Notes: generated by a model not told the origin, from the letters alone. Counted from the stretch's first letter, positions 7,437 to 16,392 are shown. The stretch: DNA of 35,690 nucleotides from an uncultured Eubacteriales bacterium (GCA_905201895.1 CAJKPX010000022.1:1-35690), one strand, 5' to 3'. A program made the numbers and translations.

Positions 7437-8018
7437 ATGAAACGCTTATTATGCATGATCCTTGCCCTGCTTCTGCTCCTGATGGCAGTTGGATGCAACG
7501 AAAAGAAGCAACAGGTGGAGGGCTCGCAGCTGGTTGCAGTGCGTTATCTGGATCCGATTGACGATAACCCGTTGGTAAAGCAATTTTTCAACGCTTCATT
7601 AAACCCCGAGATTTCTCCTTATTGGGAAAACGGGATGGCACACCAGCATATCTTCCGCTTTGATACCGTTGAGGAATTAACGACTTTTAACGAAACGTAT
7701 CGCGAAATTCTCGATGAATCCACCCCACCAAACCGATCGCCCGCCACGGTTACCGAAGCTACCGCGGATATGGATCAGGCTTTTTTTGAAAAAAACGCCT
7801 TGCTTGCGGTCTATGTTATTTCGGGTAGCATCAGCTACTCCTTCTATGTAGAAAAAATTGAAAAAGCCAATGGAACGCTCACAGTTTATATCGTGCAGGA
7901 GCCTGTCCCGAAGGGGGACCATGTGCTATGGGCAATGGCAGGAGAGATGGCGCTTGTGCCGATTGAAAAGAGCGAATTGGAAGGAATTAAAAGTATTGAT
8001 GCAATCCTGACAAAATAA
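7437..8018 (+). CDS. Small lipoprotein, single domain (paralogue 1)
   Basis: A 193-aa predicted lipoprotein. A type II signal peptide ends in the lipobox MAVGC with the lipidated Cys at 20, so the mature protein should sit on the outer face of the membrane. The single domain matches the C-terminal half of the two larger neighbours: HIFRFDTVEELTTFNETY, then ATADMDQAFFEKNALLAVYVISG, then VEKANGTLTV and MALVPIEKSEL. I know this pattern only as an uncharacterised domain of clostridial lipoproteins. AAGGAGG stands 8 nt before the ATG. The first 64 bases of the gene are identical to those of paralogue 2, which points to recent duplication or gene conversion. Confidence 0.8.
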   Translation: MKRLLCMILALLLLLMAVGCNEKKQQVEGSQLVAVRYLDPIDDNPLVKQFFNASLNPEISPYWENGMAHQHIFRFDTVEELTTFNETYREILDESTPPNRSPATVTEATADMDQAFFEKNALLAVYVISGSISYSFYVEKIEKANGTLTVYIVQEPVPKGDHVLWAMAGEMALVPIEKSELEGIKSIDAILTK

Positions 8019-8095
8019 GATGAGCCGTGCAAAAACGCCCAAAACCTTGTGATTTCGGAATTTGATAAAACACAAACCCAATAAGGAGGCTGACT

Positions 8096-9292
8096 ATGAA
8101 ACGCTTATTATGCATGATCCTTGCCCTGCTTCTGCTCCTGATGGCAGTTGGATGCAACGAGACCGCAAAAACGCCACCCGAGGAAAGTGACACGCAAGAG
8201 CGCGGAACCGAGCCCGACGAGACCACCGCAGAGCCCGACGGGGATGCTACCACAGGTCGCCCCCAGCAAACGCCGAATCGCACACCGTCGCGAAGTGATG
8301 CACAGATTGTGAAAGCCCCTGTTCAGGATTGGGAGTCACTTCAGGAGAAGCTGATCGGATCAGACTTTTTCGAGGCTCCGCTCAATGCCGACCGACTCAC
8401 GCTTGATGATGGCAAGAAGCATCTGCCAATCATTCGCATCGACACGATGGAACAGTTTGATACCTTCAATACACTCCTGCGCGAGCTCGCCCCCTCGGGT
8501 AAAACCTATTTTGAATCGGCAACAAAAGGAATAGACGGCGAATTTATGAAATACTATTCCCTCTTCGTTGTGTATTTCAAATCGGACAGTATCTCCCGCA
8601 CGTTTGAAGCTCGATGCAGCAGCGATGAAAACAATCAAATCACCTTCAACATTGTGCAGGAGCCGTCCGACAATAACGTTTTGAGTATAGCAGGCTCTTG
8701 GCTTGCGGTCATTCCGCTCGACTCACGAACCGGACTCAAGAACGCAGTGCGTTTCGACGCAATTTTGACCTGCCCGAGTGAGGTAACGGTAAGCAATGAA
8801 CGGTGGATTCATGTGCCTTATTTCGATTCGGATAATTCCTTACCGATGGCACCCGAGTTCTATGCCGAAGCACTGAATGCGAATGAGTTGGCTTGGATAC
8901 ACCCCCGTACCGTTCCAATGCCCGTCTTTTTCTTCGACGAAGCCGATGAATTGAGTGCATTCTGCAATCAATATGAGACGCTGCTCTCCGAAGCCTTATT
9001 CTATGAGAGTTCTTCGATCACAGAAGAAACCGCCGATATGGATGCCAATTTTTTTGAAACCCATTCTCTGGTTGCCGTCTACGTGATCGCAGGACAGCTC
9101 ACCACCAACTTCTTTGTGGACCGTGTGGAAAAGGCAAACGGCACACTCACGGTTCGCACAGAGGAAATTCCACTCCCTGATGACATAATTGGAATTGATG
9201 CCATGTCAGCATGGATGGTGCTGATTCCAATCGAAAAGACCGCGCTTGCAGACGTAACCGAATTCCAAGCAGTTCGCGTCGCCTGCTACTGA
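8096..9292 (+). CDS. Lipoprotein with two related domains (paralogue 2)
   Basis: A 398-aa lipoprotein with the same signal peptide and lipobox (Cys20) as its neighbours. A Thr/Glu/Pro-rich linker (about 21-65) follows, then domain 1 (about 70-220, with DRLTLDDGKKHLPIIRIDTM) and domain 2 (about 230-398). Domain 2 is the counterpart of paralogue 1 (MDANFFETHSLVAVYVIAG, VEKANGTLTV, MVLIPIEKTAL). The two halves share the order F-D-T/E-E-x-x-x-F, FF/YF, V-Y, and I-P-x-D/E-K, so they look like an internal duplication. The gene is 77 nt behind paralogue 1 with no promoter between, so they are co-transcribed. Function unknown; a surface-exposed role is inferred from the lipobox. Confidence 0.8.
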   Translation: MKRLLCMILALLLLLMAVGCNETAKTPPEESDTQERGTEPDETTAEPDGDATTGRPQQTPNRTPSRSDAQIVKAPVQDWESLQEKLIGSDFFEAPLNADRLTLDDGKKHLPIIRIDTMEQFDTFNTLLRELAPSGKTYFESATKGIDGEFMKYYSLFVVYFKSDSISRTFEARCSSDENNQITFNIVQEPSDNNVLSIAGSWLAVIPLDSRTGLKNAVRFDAILTCPSEVTVSNERWIHVPYFDSDNSLPMAPEFYAEALNANELAWIHPRTVPMPVFFFDEADELSAFCNQYETLLSEALFYESSSITEETADMDANFFETHSLVAVYVIAGQLTTNFFVDRVEKANGTLTVRTEEIPLPDDIIGIDAMSAWMVLIPIEKTALADVTEFQAVRVACY

Positions 9293-9321
9293 CAGATGCC
9301 TTCGGGGCAGTTGAGAAATCG

Positions 9322-9350
9322 CTGACAAATGCGTATATTCCCTATATAAT
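9322..9350 (+). promoter_or_regulatory. Promoter of lipoprotein gene 3
   Basis: CTGACA (9322-9327), 17 nt, TATAAT (9345-9350). It is clearly homologous to the promoter at 7344-7372 (CAAA.GCGTATAT.. spacer). A GGGGG/CCCCC hairpin (9357-9373) at the start of the transcript replaces the palindrome of the first promoter with different bases but the same pairing. Confidence 0.75.
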
Positions 9351-9412
9351 AGAGATGGGGGTCTCTTGCCCCCTGTTCCTCACAATACACCGATCAAAAA
9401 AGGAGGATGACT

Positions 9413-10597
9413 ATGAAACGCTTATTATGCATGTTCCTTGCCCTGCTTCTGCTTCTGATGGCAGTTGGATGCAACGAGACCGCAAAAACGCCACCCGAGG
9501 AAAGCGGCACGCAAGAGCGCGGAACCGAGCCCGACGAGGACATCACAACGGGCACCCCTCAACAGACAACCGTGCGCAAGCCGACCATTTATGATGCGCA
9601 GGTTGTGCGGTCCCCTGTTCAGGATTGGGAGACGCTTCAGGAGAAGCTGATCGGCGCAGACTTTTTCGAGGCTCCGCTCAATGCCGACCGACTCGCGCTT
9701 GATGACGGAAAGGAGCATTTGCCGATCTTCCGCATTGACACGATGGAACAGCTTGATACCTTCAATGCGCTGATCCAAGAACTCACGCCCTCCGGCAGCA
9801 CCTACTTCGCATCGGCAACCCAAGAAATCAAGCAGAGCTATTTTGAAAATTACACGCTGTTCATTGCCCACGCCACAACCGAAAACGTGGGACCAACCTT
9901 CCGCATTGACCTTGACAACACCGCTGATAACGTGCTCACGCTCAACCTCGTTTGCAATCCCAACACATCAGGTTTTGACGCAATCGGAAATTGGTTGGTG
10001 CTGGTTCCAATCGACAAGCGCGTGCATCTGGACGGTGCAACCGAATTCGACGCAATCCTGACCGAGCCCTCGTTTGTAGAGACAGGAATTACTCGGATGG
10101 TACGGGTTCAATATTTTGACACAGACTATTCTTCACTCATGCCGAAGTGTGCAGAGTTTTATGCAGAGGCGCTGAACCCGGAACAATTACAAAAGCGCTA
10201 CTCTATGAGAACCCACGTGCCGATCTTTCGATTTGACACGCTTGAGGAGCTGACCGCTTTTAATGAAACCTATCTGGAGCTACTCGACCGTCCCGGTTCG
10301 CACACCCCTGCCACAGTAACCGATGCCACATCCTTTATGGATGAAAAATTCTTTGAAACACAGTCCTTAATCGCCGTCTACGTGATCTCGAGCAGTGGCT
10401 CCTTCCAATACCATTTGGAAAACGTGGAAAAGACAAACGGCAGAATTCTGGTGCATATTGCACAGGATCCGTTTCCCGACGATTGCGATTACACATGCGA
10501 TATGGCTGCATGGATGGCACTCATTCCAATTGAGAAAGCGGCACTTGAGGACGTAACCGTTTTTGATGCGATCCGTAGCCAAGGCAGAAGAGGTTGA
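9413..10597 (+). CDS. Lipoprotein with two related domains (paralogue 3)
   Basis: A 394-aa lipoprotein, closest to paralogue 2. The signal peptide, Cys20 lipobox and acidic linker are nearly identical at the DNA level, as is the start of domain 1 (QDWETLQEKLIGADFFEAPLNADRLALDDGKEHLP). The second half of each domain has diverged much more. Start 9413 is chosen over an in-frame ATG at 9407 because it aligns with both paralogues and leaves the GGAGG site at a proper distance. It has its own promoter. A cluster with conserved export and anchor parts but variable outer domains fits surface proteins under diversifying pressure, but this is inference. Confidence 0.8.
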   Translation: MKRLLCMFLALLLLLMAVGCNETAKTPPEESGTQERGTEPDEDITTGTPQQTTVRKPTIYDAQVVRSPVQDWETLQEKLIGADFFEAPLNADRLALDDGKEHLPIFRIDTMEQLDTFNALIQELTPSGSTYFASATQEIKQSYFENYTLFIAHATTENVGPTFRIDLDNTADNVLTLNLVCNPNTSGFDAIGNWLVLVPIDKRVHLDGATEFDAILTEPSFVETGITRMVRVQYFDTDYSSLMPKCAEFYAEALNPEQLQKRYSMRTHVPIFRFDTLEELTAFNETYLELLDRPGSHTPATVTDATSFMDEKFFETQSLIAVYVISSSGSFQYHLENVEKTNGRILVHIAQDPFPDDCDYTCDMAAWMALIPIEKAALEDVTVFDAIRSQGRRG

Positions 10598-10695
10598 ACC
10601 CGCCCCAAAGCCTGAATTTTTAGCGCTTTCGGCGTTTTCCTCTCTTGCAAGCGTACCGAGGATCATTGATTTTCACGCAAAGAATCACAACGCTC

Positions 10696-10738
10696 GCGCC
10701 GACTCGCCAAAATGCGAGTCGGCGCACTTTCTTTTTTT
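10696..10738 (+). terminator. Terminator after the lipoprotein cluster
   Basis: Perfect 12-bp stem GCGCCGACTCGC / GCGAGTCGGCGC (10696-10707, 10714-10725), loop CAAAAT, then a run of seven T's. It is about 100 nt past the last lipoprotein gene. Confidence 0.85.
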
Positions 10739-10780
10739 GAAAAAAAGACTCGGGGTTAATTTTTTCTCTCCCCAAAGAGG

Positions 10781-10809
10781 TTGACAAGACAGTTTTTTTA
10801 TGTTAAAAT
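10781..10809 (+). promoter_or_regulatory. Promoter of the DUF1508-like gene
   Basis: TTGACA (10781-10786), 17 nt, TAAAAT (10804-10809), about 47 nt before the start codon. Confidence 0.8.
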
Positions 10810-10856
10810 AAGGATGGATACGTATCACCAAAAATTTTCACAACCGGAGGTCTGTC

Positions 10857-12035
10857 ATGGCATTGTTTGACAAGCTGAAAAAGAAAAAAAATGAGACCGC
10901 AAAGGCGGAAGCCCCTGCAGCGGCACCTGCAGAGAAGGCTGCGCCCGCAGGCCCCTCGATCAAAAACGTAAAGGTTCCCGCTGCCGCTCCCGCAGAAAAG
11001 GCAACACCTGCGGCATCCAAGCCCGCAGCGAAAAAGGCGGCTCCCAAAGCTGCCGTGAAGCCTGCCGCAAAGCCCGCAGCAGCTAAGGCGCCCGCAAAGA
11101 CCGCGCCCAAGACCGCAGAAAAGCCTGCCGCAAAGCCCCTGCCCAAGAAGCCCGCAGGCGTTACCGCTGCTCCCGCAGCCGCACCCCGTCCCTTCTTCGT
11201 TACCACCGAGGAGGACATTCGCCTCGCCTTCGATCAGGCAATCGAGGAGGCAGAGCAGGACGTTCTGCGCAGCACCTCCAAGGCAGTTGGTAAATATGAG
11301 TTTGATCTGGAGGTTGACGGCTTCCACTTCTATCTGATCGCAAACAACGGACAGATGCTGTTCGACAGCCCCAGCTTCACCACCCTCATCGGTGCTATCA
11401 ACGGCATGAAAACCTTTAAGAAGGCGGTTGCAGAGGGCACTTTTGAGATTAAGGTTGACAAATACAATCGCTACCGCTTCATTCTCGCACGCAAATATTA
11501 CGGCGAAAACTACACCACCAAGGATCAGTGCCAGAAATGCGTGGAGTCGGTGAAAAACTTTGCGTCTTGCGCAAAGGTAATCCGCTACAACCCCACGAAA
11601 GAGGCAATCGCCGCATACGAAGCTGCAAAGAACAGCAAGCGCATGCCGGACGACATCGACTGGAGAGCAGTTGAGAGAGCAGAGGCAACCGCACAGAAGA
11701 TGGGTAAATTTGAAATTTACCGCGAGGACGACAAGCACTATTGCTTCTATCTGCTCGCAAACAACGGTCAGATTCTCTATTCCAGCCGCTACTATGCAAA
11801 CGAAAAGGCTTGCCGTGAGGGCATCACGTCCTTCAAGCGCGCCGCTTACGTTGGCAACTTCTTTGTTGACCGCGACAAATTCGGTAACTACCGCTACGTT
11901 CTCAAGAACATCGGCTCGGCAGCCGCATTTATCGGTGAGTCCTACGACAACAAGCCGCAGTGCGAAAAAATTATCGAATCGGTGAAGAACTTTATCGTTA
12001 CCGCAACGATTGAGCTCGAAACGCAGGACGCATAA
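10857..12035 (+). CDS. DUF1508 (YegP-like) repeat protein with Lys/Ala/Pro-rich tail
   Basis: A 392-aa cytoplasmic protein. Residues about 1-115 are low-complexity Lys/Ala/Pro repeats (AAPAEKA, KPAAKPAA, KPAGVTAAP) reminiscent of histone H1-like bacterial tails. Four DUF1508-like units follow in two pairs: about 141-185 (GKYEFDLEVDGFHFYLIANNGQMLFDS), 190-240 (GTFEIKVDKYNRYRFILARKYYGENY), 280-330 (GKFEIYREDDKHYCFYLLANNGQILYSS) and 335-385 (GNFFVDRDKFGNYRYVLKNIGSAAAFIGES). DUF1508/YegP proteins are small and of unclear role, often linked with stress. GGAGG stands 6 nt before the ATG. The basic tail may bind DNA, RNA or another polyanion; that is inference. Confidence 0.75.
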   Translation: MALFDKLKKKKNETAKAEAPAAAPAEKAAPAGPSIKNVKVPAAAPAEKATPAASKPAAKKAAPKAAVKPAAKPAAAKAPAKTAPKTAEKPAAKPLPKKPAGVTAAPAAAPRPFFVTTEEDIRLAFDQAIEEAEQDVLRSTSKAVGKYEFDLEVDGFHFYLIANNGQMLFDSPSFTTLIGAINGMKTFKKAVAEGTFEIKVDKYNRYRFILARKYYGENYTTKDQCQKCVESVKNFASCAKVIRYNPTKEAIAAYEAAKNSKRMPDDIDWRAVERAEATAQKMGKFEIYREDDKHYCFYLLANNGQILYSSRYYANEKACREGITSFKRAAYVGNFFVDRDKFGNYRYVLKNIGSAAAFIGESYDNKPQCEKIIESVKNFIVTATIELETQDA

Positions 12036-12057
12036 GCGTTGTTAAAATCAAAGGCAA

Positions 12058-12088
12058 ATCGGGTCGGGTGCAATGCGCCCGACCCGAT
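12058..12088. terminator. Convergent hairpin between DUF1508-like and AraC genes
   Basis: A 14-bp stem (12058-12071 and 12075-12088, one G-T pair) with an AAT loop, placed between two converging genes. T tracts are poor on both sides, so its efficiency as an intrinsic terminator is doubtful. Confidence 0.55.
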
Positions 12089-12094
12089 CGGTTG

Positions 12095-12898
12095 TTAGGT
12101 TGTATAGGCATGATTGGGAGAGATGATCTCCATATATTCGCGCGGTGTGCAGCCAAACTCGCTCTGAAAGGCACGGTAAAAGCTGCGCAGAGACTGAAAT
12201 CCGCTCTCAAGTGCCGCTGCCGTAACGGTTCGCTCGCCCTCTCGCATGAGCAGAATCGCCTCGCGCAGACGCAACACGGTGAGATAGCGGTTAAATCCGA
12301 TATGAAGCGTGCTCTTGAATGTGCGCGAAAGGTAGCTTGGGTGATATCCGAGCGTCTGTGCAACCGCCCCAAGCGTGAGCTCCTCGCGAAAGGACTGGTT
12401 CAGATAGAGCAGCACGCGCGAGGTCAGCTCCAGATCACGCTCGCGATCGGAATCCTCAAAGCGTACTCGCTCGAGCAGATGTCCGAGAATGACGTAAACG
12501 TAGCCGCGCCGCGTGATCTCACTTTTAGTCTCTATAATTGAACGGATCGCGTCGCTCAGCTTTTCAAAAAGAAACGGGTCGCAGAGAAAAGACTCCCGCG
12601 CCTGCCGTTGTCCGAGTGCGGGGAGAAGGTCTACGAAAAAATCGGGTGGAATGATCACCACGAGACTGCGCGATTCCCCTACCGTTCGGTAGCTATGTGC
12701 ATCGTAGCTCCAAGCAACCGCGATCTCACCCGGTCCGAGCACACGCCTCTGATCGTTGATCCAGACCTCGATCTCCCCCTCGGTCACAACGCAGATTTCA
12801 ATATGCGAATGAAAATGAAATCGGTAGCTGCGGTTTTTGACGTCTCCTGCCTCCAGCCTTCGGTTCTGCTCCCGACTCAATAGAAATTCCGCTTGCAT
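12095..12898 (-). CDS. AraC-family transcriptional regulator
   Basis: About 267 aa from the ATG at 12898, which has GGAGG 5 nt upstream. A longer frame adds 20 residues but lacks a ribosome site. The N-terminal cupin (about 25-105) has FHFHSHIEICVVTEGEIEVWI and the C-terminal double helix-turn-helix (about 165-262) has LGYHPSYLSRTFKS and FQSLRSFYRAFQSEFGCTPREY. It is divergently transcribed from the MATE exporter starting at 13029, with the two promoters within 130 bp, so control of that exporter is a reasonable guess. Confidence 0.88.
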   Translation of the reverse strand: MQAEFLLSREQNRRLEAGDVKNRSYRFHFHSHIEICVVTEGEIEVWINDQRRVLGPGEIAVAWSYDAHSYRTVGESRSLVVIIPPDFFVDLLPALGQRQARESFLCDPFLFEKLSDAIRSIIETKSEITRRGYVYVILGHLLERVRFEDSDRERDLELTSRVLLYLNQSFREELTLGAVAQTLGYHPSYLSRTFKSTLHIGFNRYLTVLRLREAILLMREGERTVTAAALESGFQSLRSFYRAFQSEFGCTPREYMEIISPNHAYTT

Positions 12899-12972
12899 AC
12901 TTCCTCCATAGGTAAAAATATGGCATAAAAATTTCATTTTATTGCAAGAAAAAGACAATATTTTGTGTTATC

Positions 12973-13001
12973 ATTATACTACTTTATTAGTTTCTTGTCA
13001 A
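12973..13001 (-). promoter_or_regulatory. Promoter of the second AraC gene
   Basis: Minus-strand TTGACA (12996-13001), 17 nt, TATAAT (12973-12978). It lies in the 130-bp divergent region shared with the MATE gene. No equally good plus-strand promoter is visible for the MATE gene, so that one may need activation. Confidence 0.8.
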
Positions 13002-13028
13002 TATCAATGACAAATTTCGAGGTGTTTT

Positions 13029-14468
13029 ATGAATCAAACGCAAGCAGAGCCTCAAAAGGCTCCCAAAAAGCAGCCCATGCTGTTCTCCAACCGCGAGCTG
13101 ATTCGACTTTCGCTTCCTCTGATTCTGCAACAGATATTCAGCGTGACGATCGGCGCGGTTGACACCGTGATGGTTGCCGCTGCAGGGGAAACGGTGGTCT
13201 CGGGCGTCTCGCTCATCAGCACGCTCGACACCATGCTCGTTCTGATCTTTAGCTCCATGGTGACGGGTGGATCGGTGGTAATCTCCCAGCTTTTGGGACG
13301 GCGTGACTCCGATGCCGCACGTTCTGCAGCAAAACAGCTGCTCTATATCTCCACAATGGTTGCCACAGCGGTCACTCTGATCGTGGTTATTCTGCGCGTG
13401 CCGCTCTTGCATCTACTTTTCGGAAAAGCAGAGCCCGCCGTGATGAGCAGTGCGCTCGAATATTTCACGATCGTTTCGCTCTCCTTCCCGCTCCTTGCAA
13501 TCGAAAGCTCGGGCGCCGTGATCTACCGCGTAACAGGCAACTCGATGATCGGACTCAAGGTTTCGGTTGTGATGAACCTGATCAACGTTGCGGGCAACGC
13601 TACCCTGATCTACGGCCTTGGAATGGGCGCAGCGGGTGCTGCAATCCCAACGTTTGTTTCGCGCCTGATCGGTGCGGGCGTGATGATTTACCTGATGGTA
13701 CATCAGAACAATCCCCTTCGCATTGAGCGCCTGCTCCATTACCGACCCGACAGGCACACCATCCGAGCGATCCTACGCATCGGCGTGCCAAACGGCGTGG
13801 AAAACGGTATGTTTCAGTTTGGCAGGCTGATGACGCAGAGCCTGGTCTCCTCACTCGGAACCACCGCGATTGCAGCCAACGCCGTGGCTCTCACGCTCGC
13901 AAACTACCAATACATGCCCGGAACGGCAATCGGCGGCGTGATCATCCCCGTGGTTGGCAGATGCGTGGGCGCAGGCGAGGAAAAGCAGGCAAAATACTAC
14001 TCCAAATTTCTGGTTGGCGTTACCTATGCACTCCTGTGGGCGGTGATCCTGCTCACGCTTCTCTTTGCTAAGCCAATTATCTCGCTCTACGAGCTCTCCG
14101 CCGACTCTGCGGCGCTTGCATACGAAATGATCGTGTTCCATTGCATCATTGCCGCAATTCTCTGGCCAATCGCCTTCACGCTTGCAATCCCCTTCCGTGC
14201 GGCAAGCGACGTGCGTTTTCCGCTCGTGGTCTCGGTATTCTCAATGTGGGCATTTCGCGTGGCACTCAGTTATTTCTTTGCGCTCGAGAGCGTCACACTC
14301 TTTGGCTTGACGCTTCCCGGGCTTGGGCTGGGTCCGCTCGGCATTTGGGTTGCCATGATGGTGGACTGGATCTTCCGCGCCGTACTGTTCGTTTGGCGTT
14401 ACCTGAGCGGGAGATGGCTATCCTTTCTGAAGCTGAAAAAAAACAGAGCCGCAAATGGCTCCGAATAA
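13029..14468 (+). CDS. MATE family exporter, divergent from AraC
   Basis: A 479-aa multipass membrane exporter of the MATE superfamily, with two halves of six helices. The first half contains LILQQIFSVTIGAVDTVMVAAAGE and GSVVISQLLGRRD, the second NGVENGMFQFGRLMTQ. These resemble the NorM/DinF-like branch and differ clearly from the exporter at 4221. GAGGTG lies 5 nt before the ATG. The first 20 residues are hydrophilic and cytoplasmic. Paired with a divergent AraC gene, it may respond to an exported metabolite or toxin; substrate unknown. Confidence 0.93.
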   Translation: MNQTQAEPQKAPKKQPMLFSNRELIRLSLPLILQQIFSVTIGAVDTVMVAAAGETVVSGVSLISTLDTMLVLIFSSMVTGGSVVISQLLGRRDSDAARSAAKQLLYISTMVATAVTLIVVILRVPLLHLLFGKAEPAVMSSALEYFTIVSLSFPLLAIESSGAVIYRVTGNSMIGLKVSVVMNLINVAGNATLIYGLGMGAAGAAIPTFVSRLIGAGVMIYLMVHQNNPLRIERLLHYRPDRHTIRAILRIGVPNGVENGMFQFGRLMTQSLVSSLGTTAIAANAVALTLANYQYMPGTAIGGVIIPVVGRCVGAGEEKQAKYYSKFLVGVTYALLWAVILLTLLFAKPIISLYELSADSAALAYEMIVFHCIIAAILWPIAFTLAIPFRAASDVRFPLVVSVFSMWAFRVALSYFFALESVTLFGLTLPGLGLGPLGIWVAMMVDWIFRAVLFVWRYLSGRWLSFLKLKKNRAANGSE

Positions 14469-14505
14469 CTTTGACAAATAAATGTCCGTTCTCTTTTCTC
14501 CTTTT

Positions 14506-14570
14506 GGAAAGTTCTTGAAGGGATAGGGGCGTGGGAAGGGAAACTTCTTTCAAGAAGTTTCCCTTCCCCC
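14506..14570 (+). repeat. Dispersed terminator-like repeat, copy 2 (complete)
   Basis: GGAAAGTTCTTGAAG, a G-rich spacer, then a perfect 17-bp hairpin (14533-14549 and 14552-14568) with a 2-nt tip. It lies between the converging MATE and fhs genes, where it can stop both transcripts. Copies at 1-45 (inverted) and 35644-35690 share the layout. Confidence 0.75.
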
Positions 14571-14591
14571 ACAATTTATTATATCCTCAAA

Positions 14592-16262
14592 TCAGAACAG
14601 ACCCGAGATCTTGCCGTTTTCGTCAACGTCGATCTTCTCTGCCGCGGGAACCTTCGGGAGTCCGGGCATGGTCATGATGTCGCCCGTGAGAGCGACCACA
14701 AAGCCTGCACCTGCGCTGATCTTGACGTTGCGCACGGTTACCGTGAAGCCTTCGGGCGCACCGGGCTTGGTGGGATCGTCCGAGAAGCTATACTGCGTTT
14801 TTGCCATGCAGACGGGGCAACGGTCAAAGCCGAGTGCGGTGAGCTGTGCGATCTGCTTCTTTGCGGCAGGCAGGAAAGTGACGCCGGCACCGCCGTAAAC
14901 CTTTTTCACGATCGCCTCGATCTTCTCCTCAATGGTGCAATCGAGCTCATAAGAGAAGGTAAAGTCGCCCTTCTCCTCCTCGCAAAGGCGAACAACCTCG
15001 CGTGCGAGAGCCTCGCCGCCCTTGCCGCCCTCTGCCCAAACGGTGGAGAGGACCACGTTGACGCCCAGCTCGCGGCACTTGCGGATCACTTGCTCAACCT
15101 CGGCATCGGTGTCGGTCGGGAAACGGTTGACTGCTACCACGCAGGGAAGCTTATACACGTTGCGGATGTTGGAAACGTGACGGAGCAGGTTGGGCAGACC
15201 GCGCTCGAGAGCCTCGAGATTTTCGGTGCCCAGCTCGGTCTTTGCAACGCCGCCGTGCATCTTGAGCGCACGAATGGTTGCAACCATCACAACTGCCGAG
15301 GGAGTCAGACCCGCCATGCGGCACTTGATGTCGAGGAACTTTTCAGCACCCAGATCGGCACCGAAGCCTGCCTCGGTAACGGCATAGTCGCCCAGCTTCA
15401 TTGCCATGCGGGTTGCGATCACGGAGTTGCATCCGTGCGCAATGTTTGCGAAGGGACCGCCGTGCACGAATGCGGGCGTACCCTCAAGGGTTTGCACGAG
15501 ATTGGGCTTGAGTGCGTCCTTGAGCAGAGCTGCCATAGCGCCAACGGCACCGAGCTGACCTGCGGTGACGGGCTTTTCATCATAGGTGTATGCCACAACG
15601 ATGCGAGAGAGGCGCTCCTTGAGGTCGGTGATCGAGCTTGCAAGGCAGAATACTGCCATGATCTCGGATGCAACCGTGATATCGTAGCCGTCCTCACGCG
15701 GCACACCGTTGACGCGTCCGCCGAGACCGTCGGTCACAAAGCGGAGCTGACGGTCATTCATATCCACGCAACGCTTCCAGGTGATGCGTCTGGGGTCGAT
15801 ATTGAGCGCGTTGCCCTGATAGATGTGGTTGTCGAGCATTGCTGCGAGCAGGTTATTTGCCGCGCCGATCGCGTGGAAGTCACCCGTGAAGTGCAGGTTG
15901 ATGTCCTCCATCGGAACAACCTGTGCCCAGCCGCCGCCTGCTGCGCCGCCCTTGATACCGAACACCGGTCCGAGCGAGGGCTCGCGGAGCGCAACCATAA
16001 CGTTCTTTCCGATGCGGCTCAAACCGTCGGCAAGTCCGATGGTGGTGGTGGTCTTTCCCTCGCCTGCGGGCGTGGGGGTGATGGCGGTAACGAGGATCAG
16101 CTTGCCGTCTGCTCTCTTGCTATCCTTGAGCAGGGAGTAGTCAACCTTAGCCTTGTACTTGCCGTACTGCTCCAGGTAGTCATCTCCAATTCCTGCAACC
16201 TTTGCAATGTCCACAATGGGCTTCATTTGGACAGACTGCGCGATTTCAATATCGGTCATCAT
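14592..16262 (-). CDS. fhs: Formate-tetrahydrofolate ligase
   Basis: A 556-aa cytoplasmic enzyme that joins formate to tetrahydrofolate with ATP, giving 10-formyl-THF for purine synthesis, one-carbon metabolism or the methyl branch of acetogenesis. The length is standard for the family. The ATP-binding loop TPAGEGKTTTTIGL is at about 64-77, EPSLGPVFGIKGGAAGGG at about 93-110, and PAFVHGGPFANIAHGCNSV further on. Start 16262 is the first of two adjacent ATGs and has GGAGG 11 nt upstream. A longer frame reaches into the promoter and is rejected. No other folate-pathway gene is adjacent, so acetogenesis cannot be claimed. Confidence 0.97.
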   Translation of the reverse strand: MMTDIEIAQSVQMKPIVDIAKVAGIGDDYLEQYGKYKAKVDYSLLKDSKRADGKLILVTAITPTPAGEGKTTTTIGLADGLSRIGKNVMVALREPSLGPVFGIKGGAAGGGWAQVVPMEDINLHFTGDFHAIGAANNLLAAMLDNHIYQGNALNIDPRRITWKRCVDMNDRQLRFVTDGLGGRVNGVPREDGYDITVASEIMAVFCLASSITDLKERLSRIVVAYTYDEKPVTAGQLGAVGAMAALLKDALKPNLVQTLEGTPAFVHGGPFANIAHGCNSVIATRMAMKLGDYAVTEAGFGADLGAEKFLDIKCRMAGLTPSAVVMVATIRALKMHGGVAKTELGTENLEALERGLPNLLRHVSNIRNVYKLPCVVAVNRFPTDTDAEVEQVIRKCRELGVNVVLSTVWAEGGKGGEALAREVVRLCEEEKGDFTFSYELDCTIEEKIEAIVKKVYGGAGVTFLPAAKKQIAQLTALGFDRCPVCMAKTQYSFSDDPTKPGAPEGFTVTVRNVKISAGAGFVVALTGDIMTMPGLPKVPAAEKIDVDENGKISGLF

Positions 16263-16305
16263 CGTTCGTTTTTCCTCCGAAAAAAGAAAATTTATGTTAC
16301 ACATT

Positions 16306-16334
16306 ATTATACCACATTTTTCCCTATTTGTCCA
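16306..16334 (-). promoter_or_regulatory. fhs promoter
   Basis: Minus-strand TGGACA (16329-16334), 17 nt, TATAAT (16306-16311) with extended TGG, about 43 nt before the start codon. Confidence 0.75.
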
Positions 16335-16392
16335 TAGTCATTCGACCGTTTTTACATTTTCGGGGGTTTGAACAAAAAAACAGGGGGGAAAG

